Shown: in pieces, positions 16,697 to 25,489 of the stretch
Numbering within the stretch: the first letter of the stretch is position 1
Layout: every line of letters starts with the position of its first letter
Origin: Paracoccus caeni
GTDB taxonomy: Bacteria > Pseudomonadota > Alphaproteobacteria > Rhodobacterales > Rhodobacteraceae
DNA: 64,000 nucleotides
Assembly: GCF_016629665.1 (NCBI RefSeq)
Contig: NZ_JAEPRQ010000003.1
Coordinates: 186,001-250,000, forward strand
Direction: 5' to 3'
Program-made: the position numbers and the translations under genes
The notes under the pieces: generated by a model
Database searches by the model: none
Seen by the model: only the letters and a program-made list of their open reading frames with translations
Told to the model about the DNA's origin: nothing

Positions 16697-16723
16697 ATCC
16701 GAATTGCCATACGGTTAAGAGGT

Positions 16724-18121
16724 ATGATGCTGAAGGCAGGACGTACGCAGGAAGTGATGGAGGCGATCCGGGGCCGCATTGCCGGGCGGGCTTTGCTTGC
16801 GGGCGAGCGTTTGCCGTCGATCCGGCGGTTTGCGCGAGTGATGGGCGTGTCGCCTTCCACCGTGGTCGAGGCTTATGAGCGGCTGGTGGCCGAGGGGTTG
16901 ATCCGATCGCGACCGGGTTCGGGTTTCTATGTCGCAGGGGCGGCACCGTCGCTGGATATGCGCAAGCCCGAAGCAGGGCGGGACAGGGCGGTTGATCCGC
17001 TTTGGGTGTCGCGGCAGGCGCTGGATGCGGCGGGCGATGTGCCGAAGCCCGGTTGCGGCTGGCTACCGCCTGACTGGATGCCCGAGGCCGCGTTGCGTCG
17101 CGCTATGCGACAGCTTGCGCGTGATGACGATACAAGCCTGACCGATTACGGCAGCAGTCAGGGCGCGCCGAACCTGCGCCGTCTGCTGGCACGGCAATTC
17201 GCGGATGAGGGGTTGGGCGCGAGCCCCGAGGATATCCTGCTGACCGGGTCGGGTTCGCAGGCGATTGATCTGATCTGCCGCTATCTGCTGCGGCCCGGCG
17301 ATGTCGTGATGATAGACGATCCCTGTTATTTCAACTTTCAGGCGCTGCTGCGGGCCCACAAGGTCAGTGTGGTCTCGGTCCCCTATACGCCGGATGGGCC
17401 GGATCTGGCGGCTTTCGCGGCGGTGCTGAAGGAACATGGGCCGCGGCTCTACATCACCAATTCGGCGCTGCACAATCCGACAGGGGCGACGATGACGGCG
17501 CAAGTCGCGCATCGGCTGCTGAACCTGGCGGCGGCGCATGGCCTGACGATCATCGAGGATGACATTTTCGCCGCGCTGGAGCCAGAGCCGTCACCGCGTC
17601 TGGCCGTGTTCGACGGTCTGGACCGGGTGATCCGCATTGGCAGCTTTTCGAAGACGATGTCGGCCTCGGTTCGTTGCGGCTACGTCGTTGCGAAACCCGA
17701 GGTGATCGAGGCGCTGGCCGATCTGCAGGTGGCGACCAGTTTCGGCGGACCCGGCCCGGTCGCCAGCGGGATCGTCCATGCCGTGCTGAGCGACGGCAGC
17801 TATCGCAAGCATGTCGAGGCGATGCGGCAACGGCTGACCCGTGCGCGGCGCGAGATCGCGGGGCGGCTGTCCGGTCTGGGGATCGCGCCATGGGTGATGC
17901 CGCGCGGCGGGTTCTATCTGTGGTGCCGTCTGCCCGAGGGGCGCGATGCGACCGAGGCGGCGCGACTGGCTCTGCGGCAGGGTGTCATTCTTGCGCCCGG
18001 CAATGTTTTCAGCCCGGCTCTGTCAGCGCCCGATTTCATGCGGTTCAATATCGGTCAAATGCCGCCAAAGGTCTGGCAGGTCTTGCCGCAGGTGTTGGTA
18101 GGTGCGCCTTCCTCGCGGTGA
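16724..18121 (+). CDS. MocR-type transcriptional regulator (GntR HTH plus aminotransferase domain)
   Basis: A 465-residue PLP-dependent regulator. Residues about 10-75 form a GntR winged helix (RLPSIRRFARVMGVSPSTVV, then YERLVAEGLIRSRPGSGF). Residues from about 110 to the end are a fold-type I aminotransferase domain with LTGSGSQAIDL, NPTGATM and the PLP lysine in IGSFSKTMSASVRCGY (K310). Such proteins sense amino acids or PLP. The ATG at 16724 (or 16727) follows AGAGGT. It is divergent from the EamA exporter and is probably its regulator. The lytic transglycosylase gene lies convergent, 21 bases past the stop. Confidence 0.92.
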   Translation: MMLKAGRTQEVMEAIRGRIAGRALLAGERLPSIRRFARVMGVSPSTVVEAYERLVAEGLIRSRPGSGFYVAGAAPSLDMRKPEAGRDRAVDPLWVSRQALDAAGDVPKPGCGWLPPDWMPEAALRRAMRQLARDDDTSLTDYGSSQGAPNLRRLLARQFADEGLGASPEDILLTGSGSQAIDLICRYLLRPGDVVMIDDPCYFNFQALLRAHKVSVVSVPYTPDGPDLAAFAAVLKEHGPRLYITNSALHNPTGATMTAQVAHRLLNLAAAHGLTIIEDDIFAALEPEPSPRLAVFDGLDRVIRIGSFSKTMSASVRCGYVVAKPEVIEALADLQVATSFGGPGPVASGIVHAVLSDGSYRKHVEAMRQRLTRARREIAGRLSGLGIAPWVMPRGGFYLWCRLPEGRDATEAARLALRQGVILAPGNVFSPALSAPDFMRFNIGQMPPKVWQVLPQVLVGAPSSR

Positions 18122-18142
18122 GAGAAAGTTCTGCGCGAGGCA

Positions 18143-20212
18143 TTACCGTGCCGCCGCTTCCTCGATCGGGTTGGGCATCCAGCCTTCGGGAAGGTAGGGG
18201 CCGAAGAAGGGTTTCATCGGTGGGCGGGCCGAGAGGGCTAGTGTCAGGCGCAGGGGCGGGGCCGGGATCAGGCCGCCGCCGTTCAGATCGAAGGTTGGGA
18301 CGATGGGCGCAGGTTCGCCGTGGATGCGAGAACGGTAAACTGGCATCGCCTCGGTCACGCGCATGACGTAGTTGCGGGTCTCGTCGAAGGGGATCAGTTC
18401 CACCCAATCGACCGGGTCGAAATCGCGGCGCAGGTCTCCGAAATCGGTGAGCCAGCGGGCGGGGCGACCGGGGCCGGCGTTGTAGCCAGAGGCGACAAGT
18501 GCCGTCGAGGTGCCGAAGCGTTGGCGCAGGCCGTCCAGATAGGCGGCACCCAGACGGGCGTTATAGGCCGGGTCGGTGGTCAGGCGGCCGCGTTGATAGC
18601 GGATGCCCAGTTTACGGGCCATATCCTCGGCAGTGCCCGGCAGAAGCTGCATCAGGCCAAGCGCCCCCGCCGGGCTGCTGACGGTGTGGTTGAATTCGGA
18701 TTCCTGTCGCGAGATCGACATGATCAGTTCGGGCGGCAGGTCCAGATCGGCATTCTCCAGCCCGGTCAGCGGGAAATGCGCCGCCGGATAGATCACGCCG
18801 CGATCCGCCGCGCGTTTGGACAGGCGCAGGCCGTGCCATGGGGCGCGCGCCTCATACATAAGCCGGGACATGCGGACGGTGTCCTGCGGATCGCCAGTTT
18901 CCGAAAGGTGCAGGAAGAAGCGCTGCGCCTCGTCCGGGCGGCCGGTGGCGAGAAGCCAGACACCCGCCTCGAAAACCGGGTTCGCGCCAAGGGCTGTGCC
19001 GCGCCAGTCGGGCAGGGTGTCCAGCGCCGGGCCGGGTATGGCGAAAGCGTCGGGCATGATCGCGCCGGTCTTTTCCGCCGCAAGCTGGCCGTAATAGGTG
19101 CCGGGCATCGCCGCCGCCTGTGCATAGGCGGTTTGGGCAGCCTCGGTATCGCCCAGCCCCTCATGTGCGCGGCCCTGCCAATAGAAGGCGCGCGATTTGC
19201 TGATCGAGCTGCCGACGACGGTTTCGAGATGCAGGAAATGGCTAAGCGCGCGATCCGCCGCGCCCTGATGCAGCGCCGCGAAGCCTGCCAGCCATTCAAG
19301 ATCGGCATAATGTTTGTTGGATCGGTCAAGGAAATGCGCCTTGGCCAGCGCCTCCGCCCGTGCCCAGTTGCCGTTGCGCATCGAGAGGCGGGCGTAATCC
19401 ACCCGCATCTGCGCCCAGAGATCGGGGACACGCAGCGCCTCGGCACTGGTCGAGGCTTCCAGCATCAGCGTCTGCGCGCCTTCGTGCTGTTTGGCGCCGA
19501 CGCGCCACAGGAAGCGATCAAGGGTTAGGCCCGGATCGGCGCGAGCCTCGGGCGGAAGGGCGAGGATCAGGTCGTCGACGCCGCCGCGCCCGGATTGCAG
19601 GGCGATGCGGGCGGCGAGAAGCGGGCGGTCAGCCTCGGGCAGGCGGGGCAGAAGGCGGTCGGCCTGTGCCCATTCCTGCAGATCCAGCATCGCCGCCGCG
19701 CGGGCGGTCATCAGCGGTTCAAGCTGGGCGCGATGGGCGGCGAGGAAAGCTGTCTCATCGGCCAGATCAAGCGGGGCAGACAGCCAGAAGCGTTCACGCT
19801 CGGCCCGGGCAGCGTCGTCGTCGAGGGTGGTGAGATAGGCTTCCTCGGTCCGAAGCGTGGTCGGCAGGCGGTCGGCGAACCAGTCGCGGATATCCTCGGG
19901 CGGCAGGCCGACGGGGATACGGGCATCGCCGCGTTCGCGCAGAACCGCAAGGCCGGGCCAGTCGCCATATTGGCGGATGAAGGCAAGGTAGCTTTCGAAA
20001 TCGCCATGGCCTGCGCGCATGGCCTGCCAGGCGACCAGCGCCTCGGCCATGGGACCAGAGCGTTTTGCCGCATCGCGGGCGGTGGTCCAGTCGCGGGCAT
20101 CGGCGGCGGACAGCGCAAGCGCCATCGCGCCCGCATCCTCGGCCCGCGCGGGAAGCGCAAGGGTCGAGGTCAGCAGCAGCCCGGCGGCCAGAATGTCACG
20201 CAGAAGTCGCAT
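18143..20212 (-). CDS. Soluble lytic murein transglycosylase (Slt70-like)
   Basis: Periplasmic enzyme that cleaves the MurNAc-GlcNAc bond of peptidoglycan with 1,6-anhydro product formation. The 689 residues start MRLLRDILAAGLLLTSTLAL with a signal peptide ending ALPARA-ED. A long alpha-helical superhelix region follows (about 40-470), including repeat-like YWQGRAHEGLGDTEAA. The C-terminal SLT domain has ISRQESEFNHTVSSPAGALG with catalytic Glu near 504, GLMQLLPGTAEDMA and ASGYNAGPGR. Start 20212 is chosen at the signal peptide, since the frame extends 42 bases further upstream. It is divergent from dapA across 114 bases. Confidence 0.93.
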   Translation of the reverse strand: MRLLRDILAAGLLLTSTLALPARAEDAGAMALALSAADARDWTTARDAAKRSGPMAEALVAWQAMRAGHGDFESYLAFIRQYGDWPGLAVLRERGDARIPVGLPPEDIRDWFADRLPTTLRTEEAYLTTLDDDAARAERERFWLSAPLDLADETAFLAAHRAQLEPLMTARAAAMLDLQEWAQADRLLPRLPEADRPLLAARIALQSGRGGVDDLILALPPEARADPGLTLDRFLWRVGAKQHEGAQTLMLEASTSAEALRVPDLWAQMRVDYARLSMRNGNWARAEALAKAHFLDRSNKHYADLEWLAGFAALHQGAADRALSHFLHLETVVGSSISKSRAFYWQGRAHEGLGDTEAAQTAYAQAAAMPGTYYGQLAAEKTGAIMPDAFAIPGPALDTLPDWRGTALGANPVFEAGVWLLATGRPDEAQRFFLHLSETGDPQDTVRMSRLMYEARAPWHGLRLSKRAADRGVIYPAAHFPLTGLENADLDLPPELIMSISRQESEFNHTVSSPAGALGLMQLLPGTAEDMARKLGIRYQRGRLTTDPAYNARLGAAYLDGLRQRFGTSTALVASGYNAGPGRPARWLTDFGDLRRDFDPVDWVELIPFDETRNYVMRVTEAMPVYRSRIHGEPAPIVPTFDLNGGGLIPAPPLRLTLALSARPPMKPFFGPYLPEGWMPNPIEEAAAR

Positions 20213-20326
20213 CGTCTTCCTGTCTCGCCGCCATCGCGGGCAGACGCAATTCACAACCTTGGCAAGATCATCGCCCGGCGTTAGTTAGGCGCGCAATCCT
20301 TATCAACCCAATCGCAGGAGCGTGTC

Positions 20327-21202
20327 ATGTTCAAAGGGTCTTTGCCCGCACTGGTCACGCCGTTCACCACGGACGGCGAGCTGGATCTGAACACGCTGAA
20401 GAAGCTGGTTGAGTGGCATGTGGATCAGGGTAGTCACGGTCTGGTGCCGGTGGGCACGACCGGGGAAAGCCCGACGCTGACCCATGACGAACACCGTCTG
20501 GTCGTGGAAGAGGTGGTCCGCATCGCTGCTGGCCGGATTCCGGTGATCGCCGGGGCGGGGTCGAACTCCACCCGCGAGGGGATCGGGCTGGTTCAACATG
20601 CAGCCGAAGTCGGTGCCGATGCCGCGCTGGTGGTGACGCCCTATTACAACAAGCCGACTCAGGCCGGGCTGATCGCGCATTACACCGCGCTGGCCGAAGC
20701 GGCCGATCTGCCGATCATCATCTACAATATTCCGGGCCGCTCGGTCATCGATATGCTGCCGGAAACCATGGGCGAGCTGGCGAAGCTGCCCAATATCGTC
20801 GGCGTCAAGGACGCGACCGGCAAGCTGGAGCGGGTGAGCCAGCAGCGGATCACCTGCGGGCCGGATTTCGTCCAGCTTTCGGGTGAGGACGGAACCGCGC
20901 TTGGCTTTAACGCGCATGGCGGTGTCGGCTGTATCAGTGTGACCGCCAATGTCGCGCCGAAGCTGTGCGCCGAGTTCCAGGAGGCCACCTTGCGCGGCGA
21001 TTATGCGGCGGCGCTGGACTATCAGGACCGGCTGATGCCGCTGCATGTGGCGATCTTCATCGAGCCGGGTCTGGTCGGCGCGAAATATGCGATGTCGCGG
21101 CTGGGCCTGTGTGATGAGCGGGTGCGGCTGCCGCTGTTGCCGCTGACCGAGGGAACCAGAACGCAGATCGATGCGGCGCTGGCGCATGCCGGGCTGATCT
21201 GA
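20327..21202 (+). CDS. dapA: 4-hydroxy-tetrahydrodipicolinate synthase
   Basis: Condenses pyruvate with aspartate semialdehyde, the first step of the lysine/diaminopimelate branch. The 291 residues form a TIM barrel with [15 protein letters not shown], the [13 protein letters not shown] tyrosine, and the Schiff-base lysine K161 in [12 protein letters not shown], the same number as in E. coli DapA. GGTGVG-type residues around [16 protein letters not shown] are also present. Start ATG 20327 follows CAGGAG. A 9-bp hairpin lies 6 bases after the stop. It appears to be monocistronic here. Confidence 0.96.
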   Translation: MFKGSLPALVTPFTTDGELDLNTLKKLVEWHVDQGSHGLVPVGTTGESPTLTHDEHRLVVEEVVRIAAGRIPVIAGAGSNSTREGIGLVQHAAEVGADAALVVTPYYNKPTQAGLIAHYTALAEAADLPIIIYNIPGRSVIDMLPETMGELAKLPNIVGVKDATGKLERVSQQRITCGPDFVQLSGEDGTALGFNAHGGVGCISVTANVAPKLCAEFQEATLRGDYAAALDYQDRLMPLHVAIFIEPGLVGAKYAMSRLGLCDERVRLPLLPLTEGTRTQIDAALAHAGLI

Positions 21203-21208
21203 GACCGG

Positions 21209-21234
21209 GGCCGACAGGGGCGATTCTGTCGGCC
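21209..21234 (+). terminator. Hairpin after dapA
   Basis: GGCCGACAG (21209-21217) and CTGTCGGCC (21226-21234) form a perfect 9-bp stem with an 8-base loop just after the dapA stop. No run of T follows, so a factor-dependent or 3'-end-stabilising role is also possible. Confidence 0.6.
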
Positions 21235-21425
21235 GAATCATTCCTGATGACGATTTCTGGCGCTGCGGCGGTCGGGTGCTGCCCGGCTGTCGCGGCGTTT
21301 TGTCGCGCGGATGCTTTGTTTTCAGGCGCATCGCCGGGCTTATCGGCTCAACTATGTGGGATTTGATCTACCGGGCTTTTCAATCATCTCTTCGCGGCCC
21401 ATATTGAGGGCAAGGAGAGATCATC

Positions 21426-21611
21426 ATGCCATTGCCGCATTTTCTGCTGATGCTGTTGGCGGTCATCGTAGCTGCCGCCGTGACGCTTTGGGTTTCCGTG
21501 TCCGCAGGGGTGCCGCTGATCGCGCTGCTTCTGGTCACGCTAAGCGCGGCGGCCCTGCTGCATCTGGCCCAACGCAACCGGCATGATCACGACAACCGGC
21601 ACGGGCATTAG
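21426..21611 (+). CDS. Small membrane protein with His-rich C-terminus, unknown function
   Basis: Family not recognised. The 61-residue product has a long hydrophobic stretch (residues 6-49, enough for two membrane passes) and a charged tail QRNRHDHDNRHGH that holds five histidines in the last 10 residues. A good ribosome site AAGGAGAG (about 21413-21420) stands six to seven bases before the ATG, which supports real translation. It sits alone between dapA and the convergent HNH gene, 60 bases away. A metal-binding tail is an inference from composition only. Confidence 0.6.
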   Translation: MPLPHFLLMLLAVIVAAAVTLWVSVSAGVPLIALLLVTLSAAALLHLAQRNRHDHDNRHGH

Positions 21612-21671
21612 GTCGGTCTGCGGGTCATCTTCGGCTGAATTTGCGCCGGAAGGCGGTGTCGATCCGCTGTT

Positions 21672-22268
21672 TCAGCTTTCCAGCTCTGCATCCCAATAGA
21701 GAAAATCGATCCAGCTTTCGTGCAGGTGGTTCGGCGGGAAGCGCCGACCGACCGAGTGCATTTCTTCGGGCGTTGGCTGTCGCGGCTTCTTGCGCAGGTT
21801 CATGCCGGAATGGCGCAGGCTGCGATTGGCCTTGCGCAGATTGCAGGGCGAGCAGGCGGCGACGACATTTTCCCATGAGGTGATGCCGCCGCGCGACCGG
21901 GGAACGACATGATCGAAAGTCAGATCGCCGCGCGCGCCGCAATACTGGCAGCAGAATTCGTCCCGCAGAAAAAGATTGAAGCGCGTGAATGCCACGCGCT
22001 TCTGGGGTCTCACATAATCTTTCAGGACGACGACCGAGGGGATGCGGAAAGCCTGCCTTTGACTTCGCACCACCTCGTCATATTCGGCGATGATGGTGAC
22101 GCGGTCCAGAAACACGGCTTTTATCGCTTCCTGCCAAGGCCATAGCGACAACGGATAGTAACTCAGCGGTCGAAAGTCGGCATTCAGCACCAGCGCCGGA
22201 TGATGGCGCAGCGCCGCAGGCTCGCGGACGAACTGGGTTCGGAATTCGGTCTGATGTTCGTCCAGCAT
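21672..22268 (-). CDS. HNH endonuclease family protein
   Basis: A 198-residue protein with a C-terminal HNH nuclease domain: CQYCG zinc knuckle, DHVVPRSRGG active-site region, NVVAACSPCN second zinc pair, all within residues about 110-165. The N-terminal half (ALVLNADFRPLSYYPLSLWP) is conserved in a chromosomal family common in alphaproteobacteria and cyanobacteria, whose cellular role is unsettled and which is not tied to restriction. ATG 22268 has GAAGG upstream on the minus strand; an in-frame ATG at 22322 would add 18 weakly plausible residues. It is divergent from the VOC gene. Confidence 0.88.
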   Translation of the reverse strand: MLDEHQTEFRTQFVREPAALRHHPALVLNADFRPLSYYPLSLWPWQEAIKAVFLDRVTIIAEYDEVVRSQRQAFRIPSVVVLKDYVRPQKRVAFTRFNLFLRDEFCCQYCGARGDLTFDHVVPRSRGGITSWENVVAACSPCNLRKANRSLRHSGMNLRKKPRQPTPEEMHSVGRRFPPNHLHESWIDFLYWDAELES

Positions 22269-22453
22269 ATCGCCTTCCCGTCTGCCCCTCGTGATCAGGT
22301 CAGGGGCGCCATCCAGATGCATTCAGACTATATATCGCGTCCGCTATCTGGCAAGCCCCTGCATGTATTCGCGCGCCGGTTCGATCTAGCAATTGTCGAT
22401 GACACCGGCATGACAGATTGCCTGATGCCGCAGACCATGGCAGGGTGCGGATC

Positions 22454-22900
22454 ATGAGCAGTAAGACCGAAAAAGCCGCCCCTCCTGTCCTTGGAACGTT
22501 GGAGAGCGCGCTTTACGCAGACGATCTCGAAGTGGCGAAGGCGTTCTGGCAGGACGTGATGGGGCTGAACGCTTTCCAATACGTGCCGGGCCGCCATGCG
22601 TTTTTCCGCATCAGCGACGACCCACGCCCGCAGGTGCTGTTGGTGTTTCGGGCCAAGGCGACGCGAGAGCCGCCGAAACCCGGCGCTCAACTGCCCGTGC
22701 CGCCGCATGGCACGCGCGGGCACGGCCATTTCTGTCTGGCCGTCGCGCCTGAGGCGCTGGATGCATGGCGGGCGCATCTGGTGGAAAGCGGTATCGAGAT
22801 CGAGGCCGATTTTCAGTGGCCGAATGGCGCACGGTCGATCTATATCCGCGATCCGGCGGGCAATTCGATCGAACTTGCGGACGCGGCAATCTGGACCTGA
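22454..22900 (+). CDS. VOC (glyoxalase/bleomycin-resistance fold) family protein
   Basis: A 148-residue protein with one vicinal-oxygen-chelate unit pair: LESALYADDLEVAKAFWQDV at the start, GRHAFFRI, then HGHFCLAVAPEALDAWRAHL and IYIRDPAGNSIELAD, carrying likely metal ligands His and Glu. Members include dioxygenases, glyoxalases and fosfomycin or bleomycin resistance proteins; the substrate is not predictable here. The start follows the HNH gene promoter region. After it comes about 395 bases without a confident gene before pnp. Confidence 0.87.
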   Translation: MSSKTEKAAPPVLGTLESALYADDLEVAKAFWQDVMGLNAFQYVPGRHAFFRISDDPRPQVLLVFRAKATREPPKPGAQLPVPPHGTRGHGHFCLAVAPEALDAWRAHLVESGIEIEADFQWPNGARSIYIRDPAGNSIELADAAIWT

Positions 22901-23006
22901 TTTTTTGGTTCGGGCCGATCTGGCGAGCGAGCACGCGTTTACCTGATGCGGCGCCTACCTTTGCCGGCTTGGGCGGTTCGGTCGGCCCATAAGGCGATTG
23001 TAGAAC

Positions 23007-23111
23007 GTGGCCGATGCCCTGCGCGATGCCGGGCTGGAGGTCACGCTGAAGCGGCATTTCTTTGGTTGCGCCACCAGTGTTTCGGGGCGGAAGCCAAGGC
23101 GTTCGCGTTAG
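23007..23111 (+). pseudogene. Possible 34-codon remnant of a methyltransferase C-terminus
   Basis: Within the 395-base gap between the VOC gene and pnp, one frame reads VADALRDAGLEVTLKRHFFG then CATSVSGRKP and stops at 23109-23111. This has the pattern of the last residues of class I SAM-dependent methyltransferases common in Rhodobacterales (VADALR-AG-EV---HFFGCAT). The frame is closed by a TAG at 23001-23003, and no start or upstream domain is present. It may be a decayed gene end or chance. The rest of 22901-23160 shows nothing else. Confidence 0.3.
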
Positions 23112-23224
23112 GGGTGCGGCGCGGTGCATGTCGTGCAAAACACTTTCCAAGCATCTTGATTTCCTGTAATGCCCCCCAATCTGTGACGTGACGCCCGGCC
23201 CCGGGGCACATGCATAAGGATAGG

Positions 23225-23273
23225 GGCGGCGGCAATGGGGCCGCCATTATGACACGAGGCGGCCGGAGGGCCG
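23225..23273 (+). promoter_or_regulatory. Structured leader of pnp (two hairpins)
   Basis: Two stems lie within 71 bases of the pnp start: GGCGGC (23225-23230) with GCCGCC (23240-23245), and CGGCC (23260-23264) with GGCCG (23269-23273). In enterobacteria a stem in the pnp leader is cut by RNase III and drives PNPase autoregulation; a similar role here is an inference. Confidence 0.45.
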
Positions 23274-23295
23274 GACCGCTCTCAGAGGAAATCAG

Positions 23296-25437
23296 ATGTT
23301 TGATGAAGTGAAGAAATCCATCCAGTGGGGCCAGGAAACCCTGACGCTGGAAACGGGCAAGGTTGCCCGTCAGGCTGACGGCTCGGTCATCGCCACTTTG
23401 GGCGAAACCAGCGTCATGGCCAACGTGACCTTCGCGAAGGAGCCGAAGCCGGGTCAGGACTTTTTCCCGCTGACGGTTCACTATCAGGAAAAATACTACG
23501 CTGCCGGTAAAGTCCCCGGCGGTTTCTTCAAGCGCGAGGCGCGCCCGACCGAGAAAGAGACGCTGACTGCGCGTCTGATCGACCGTCCCTGCCGCCCGCT
23601 GTTCGCGTCGGGCTTCAAGAACGAAGTTCTGGTCATGTGTACCGTGCTGTCGCACGATCTGGTCAATGACCCCGATATCGTTGCAATGATCGCGGCTTCG
23701 GCTGCGCTGACCATTTCCGGCGTGCCCTTCATGGGTCCGATCGGGGCTGCCCGCGTCGGCTTCGTCGATGGCGAATATGTCCTGAACCCGGAAGTGTCGG
23801 ACATGGACCAGCTTCGGAACAACCCCGAACAGCGTCTGGATCTGGTCGTCGCGGGCACCAAAGACGCCGTGATGATGGTCGAATCGGAAGCCTATGAGCT
23901 GACCGAGGAAGAAATGCTGGGCGCCGTGAAATTCGGCCACGAGCAGATGCAGCCGGTCATCGACCTGATCATCGATCTGGCCGAAGTCGCGGCGAAAGAG
24001 CCTTTCGACTTCCAGTCGCCGGATTACAGCGCGCTTTATGCCCGCGTGACCGAGCTGGGTGAGGCCGATATGCGCGCCGCCTATGCGCTGCGCGACAAGG
24101 GCGAGCGTCGCGATGCGATCGACGTTGCCAAGGCGAAGATCGTCGAGGGTCTGTCGGAAGACGAGCTGGCCAATCCGAACCTGGGTTCGGCGCTGAAAAA
24201 GCTGGAATCGGGCATCCTGCGCGGTGACATCATCCGTGGCGGCGCCCGGATCGACGGTCGCGACGGTCGCACCGTCCGTGCCATCGACAGCGAAGTCGGC
24301 ATCCTGCCGCGCACGCATGGCTCGGCCCTGTTCACCCGTGGTGAAACGCAGGCGCTGGTCGTGACCACGCTGGGCACCGGCGACGATGAGCAGATCATCG
24401 ACGCGCTGCACGGCAATTTTCGGTCGAACTTCCTGCTGCATTACAACTTCCCGCCCTATTCGGTCGGCGAGGTTGGCCGCGTGGGTTCGCCCGGCCGTCG
24501 TGAAATCGGTCACGGCAAGCTGGCATGGCGCGCGCTTCAGGCGGTTCTGCCTGCTGCGACCGACTTCCCCTACACCATCCGCGTCGTGTCCGAGATCACC
24601 GAATCGAACGGTTCGTCCTCGATGGCTTCGGTCTGCGGTGGCTCGCTGTCGATGATGGATGCGGGCGTTCCGCTGAAAGCGCCGGTTGCCGGTGTGGCCA
24701 TGGGTCTGGTCCTTGAGGACAAAGACAACTGGGCCGTGCTGACCGACATTCTGGGTGACGAGGATCACCTGGGCGACATGGACTTCAAGGTGGCCGGGAC
24801 CGCAGAGGGCATCACCAGCCTTCAGATGGACATCAAGGTTCAGGGCATCACCCCGGAGATCATGGAGAAGGCTCTGGCGCAAGCCAAGGATGGCCGTCTG
24901 CATATCCTGGGCGAGATGAACAAGGCGCTGGCCGAAGGCCGCCGCGAGTTCAGCGCTCATGCGCCGCGCATCGAGACGATGAACATTCCGACCGACAAGA
25001 TCCGCGAAGTGATCGGTTCGGGCGGCAAGGTCATCCGCGAGATCGTGGAAGTTTCGGGCGCCAAGGTCGATATCAGCGACGACGGCACCATCAAGATCGC
25101 TTCGGCCAATGCCGACTCGATCAAGAAGGCTTACGACATGATCTATTCGATCGTGGCAGAGCCGGAAGAAGGTCAGGTTTACACCGGCAAGGTGGTGAAG
25201 CTGGTCGATTTCGGCGCCTTCGTGAACTTCTTCGGCAAGCGTGACGGTCTGGTCCATGTGTCGCAGATCGCCAACAAGCGTCTGGGCCATCCTTCGGAAA
25301 TTCTGAAGGAAGGTCAGGAAGTGAAAGTGAAGCTGCTGGGCTTCGACGATCGCGGCAAGGTTCGCCTTGGCATGAAGATGGTCGATCAGGAGACCGGCGA
25401 AGAGATCACCGAAAAAGCCGAAGAATCGGCTGAGTGA
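23296..25437 (+). CDS. pnp: Polyribonucleotide nucleotidyltransferase (PNPase)
   Basis: Phosphorolytic 3'-5' exoribonuclease of the RNA degradosome. The 713 residues contain two RNase PH domains (about 10-230 and 320-545, with [20 protein letters not shown] and [19 protein letters not shown]), a KH domain (about 555-615, [17 protein letters not shown]) and an S1 domain (about 622-690, [19 protein letters not shown]). Length matches the family. Start 23296 follows GAGGAAATCAG. No rpsO lies directly upstream, unlike the usual rpsO-pnp pair. A strong T-tracted terminator follows. Codon use in this gene leans to highly expressed forms. Confidence 0.97.
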   Translation: MFDEVKKSIQWGQETLTLETGKVARQADGSVIATLGETSVMANVTFAKEPKPGQDFFPLTVHYQEKYYAAGKVPGGFFKREARPTEKETLTARLIDRPCRPLFASGFKNEVLVMCTVLSHDLVNDPDIVAMIAASAALTISGVPFMGPIGAARVGFVDGEYVLNPEVSDMDQLRNNPEQRLDLVVAGTKDAVMMVESEAYELTEEEMLGAVKFGHEQMQPVIDLIIDLAEVAAKEPFDFQSPDYSALYARVTELGEADMRAAYALRDKGERRDAIDVAKAKIVEGLSEDELANPNLGSALKKLESGILRGDIIRGGARIDGRDGRTVRAIDSEVGILPRTHGSALFTRGETQALVVTTLGTGDDEQIIDALHGNFRSNFLLHYNFPPYSVGEVGRVGSPGRREIGHGKLAWRALQAVLPAATDFPYTIRVVSEITESNGSSSMASVCGGSLSMMDAGVPLKAPVAGVAMGLVLEDKDNWAVLTDILGDEDHLGDMDFKVAGTAEGITSLQMDIKVQGITPEIMEKALAQAKDGRLHILGEMNKALAEGRREFSAHAPRIETMNIPTDKIREVIGSGGKVIREIVEVSGAKVDISDDGTIKIASANADSIKKAYDMIYSIVAEPEEGQVYTGKVVKLVDFGAFVNFFGKRDGLVHVSQIANKRLGHPSEILKEGQEVKVKLLGFDDRGKVRLGMKMVDQETGEEITEKAEESAE

Positions 25438-25460
25438 TCGCGTTCTGAGAAGATATGAAA

Positions 25461-25485
25461 GGCCCCGCCCGGTGCGGGGCCTTTT
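25461..25485 (+). terminator. Intrinsic terminator of pnp
   Basis: GGCCCCGC (25461-25468) pairs with GCGGGGCC (25474-25481) around a 5-base loop and is followed by TTTT (25482-25485). It is 23 bases after the pnp stop and is the clearest Rho-independent terminator of the window. Confidence 0.9.
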
Positions 25486-25489
25486 GCTA

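Noticed and set aside
23041..25290. A 749-codon open frame on the minus strand opposite pnp
   Set aside because: It is the mirror of a strongly coding high-GC gene, has a low-complexity His/Asp/Arg-rich composition without domains, and pnp on the plus strand has full homology and a terminator. The same applies to long antisense frames opposite dnaE, purU, ccrM, mnhA and others.
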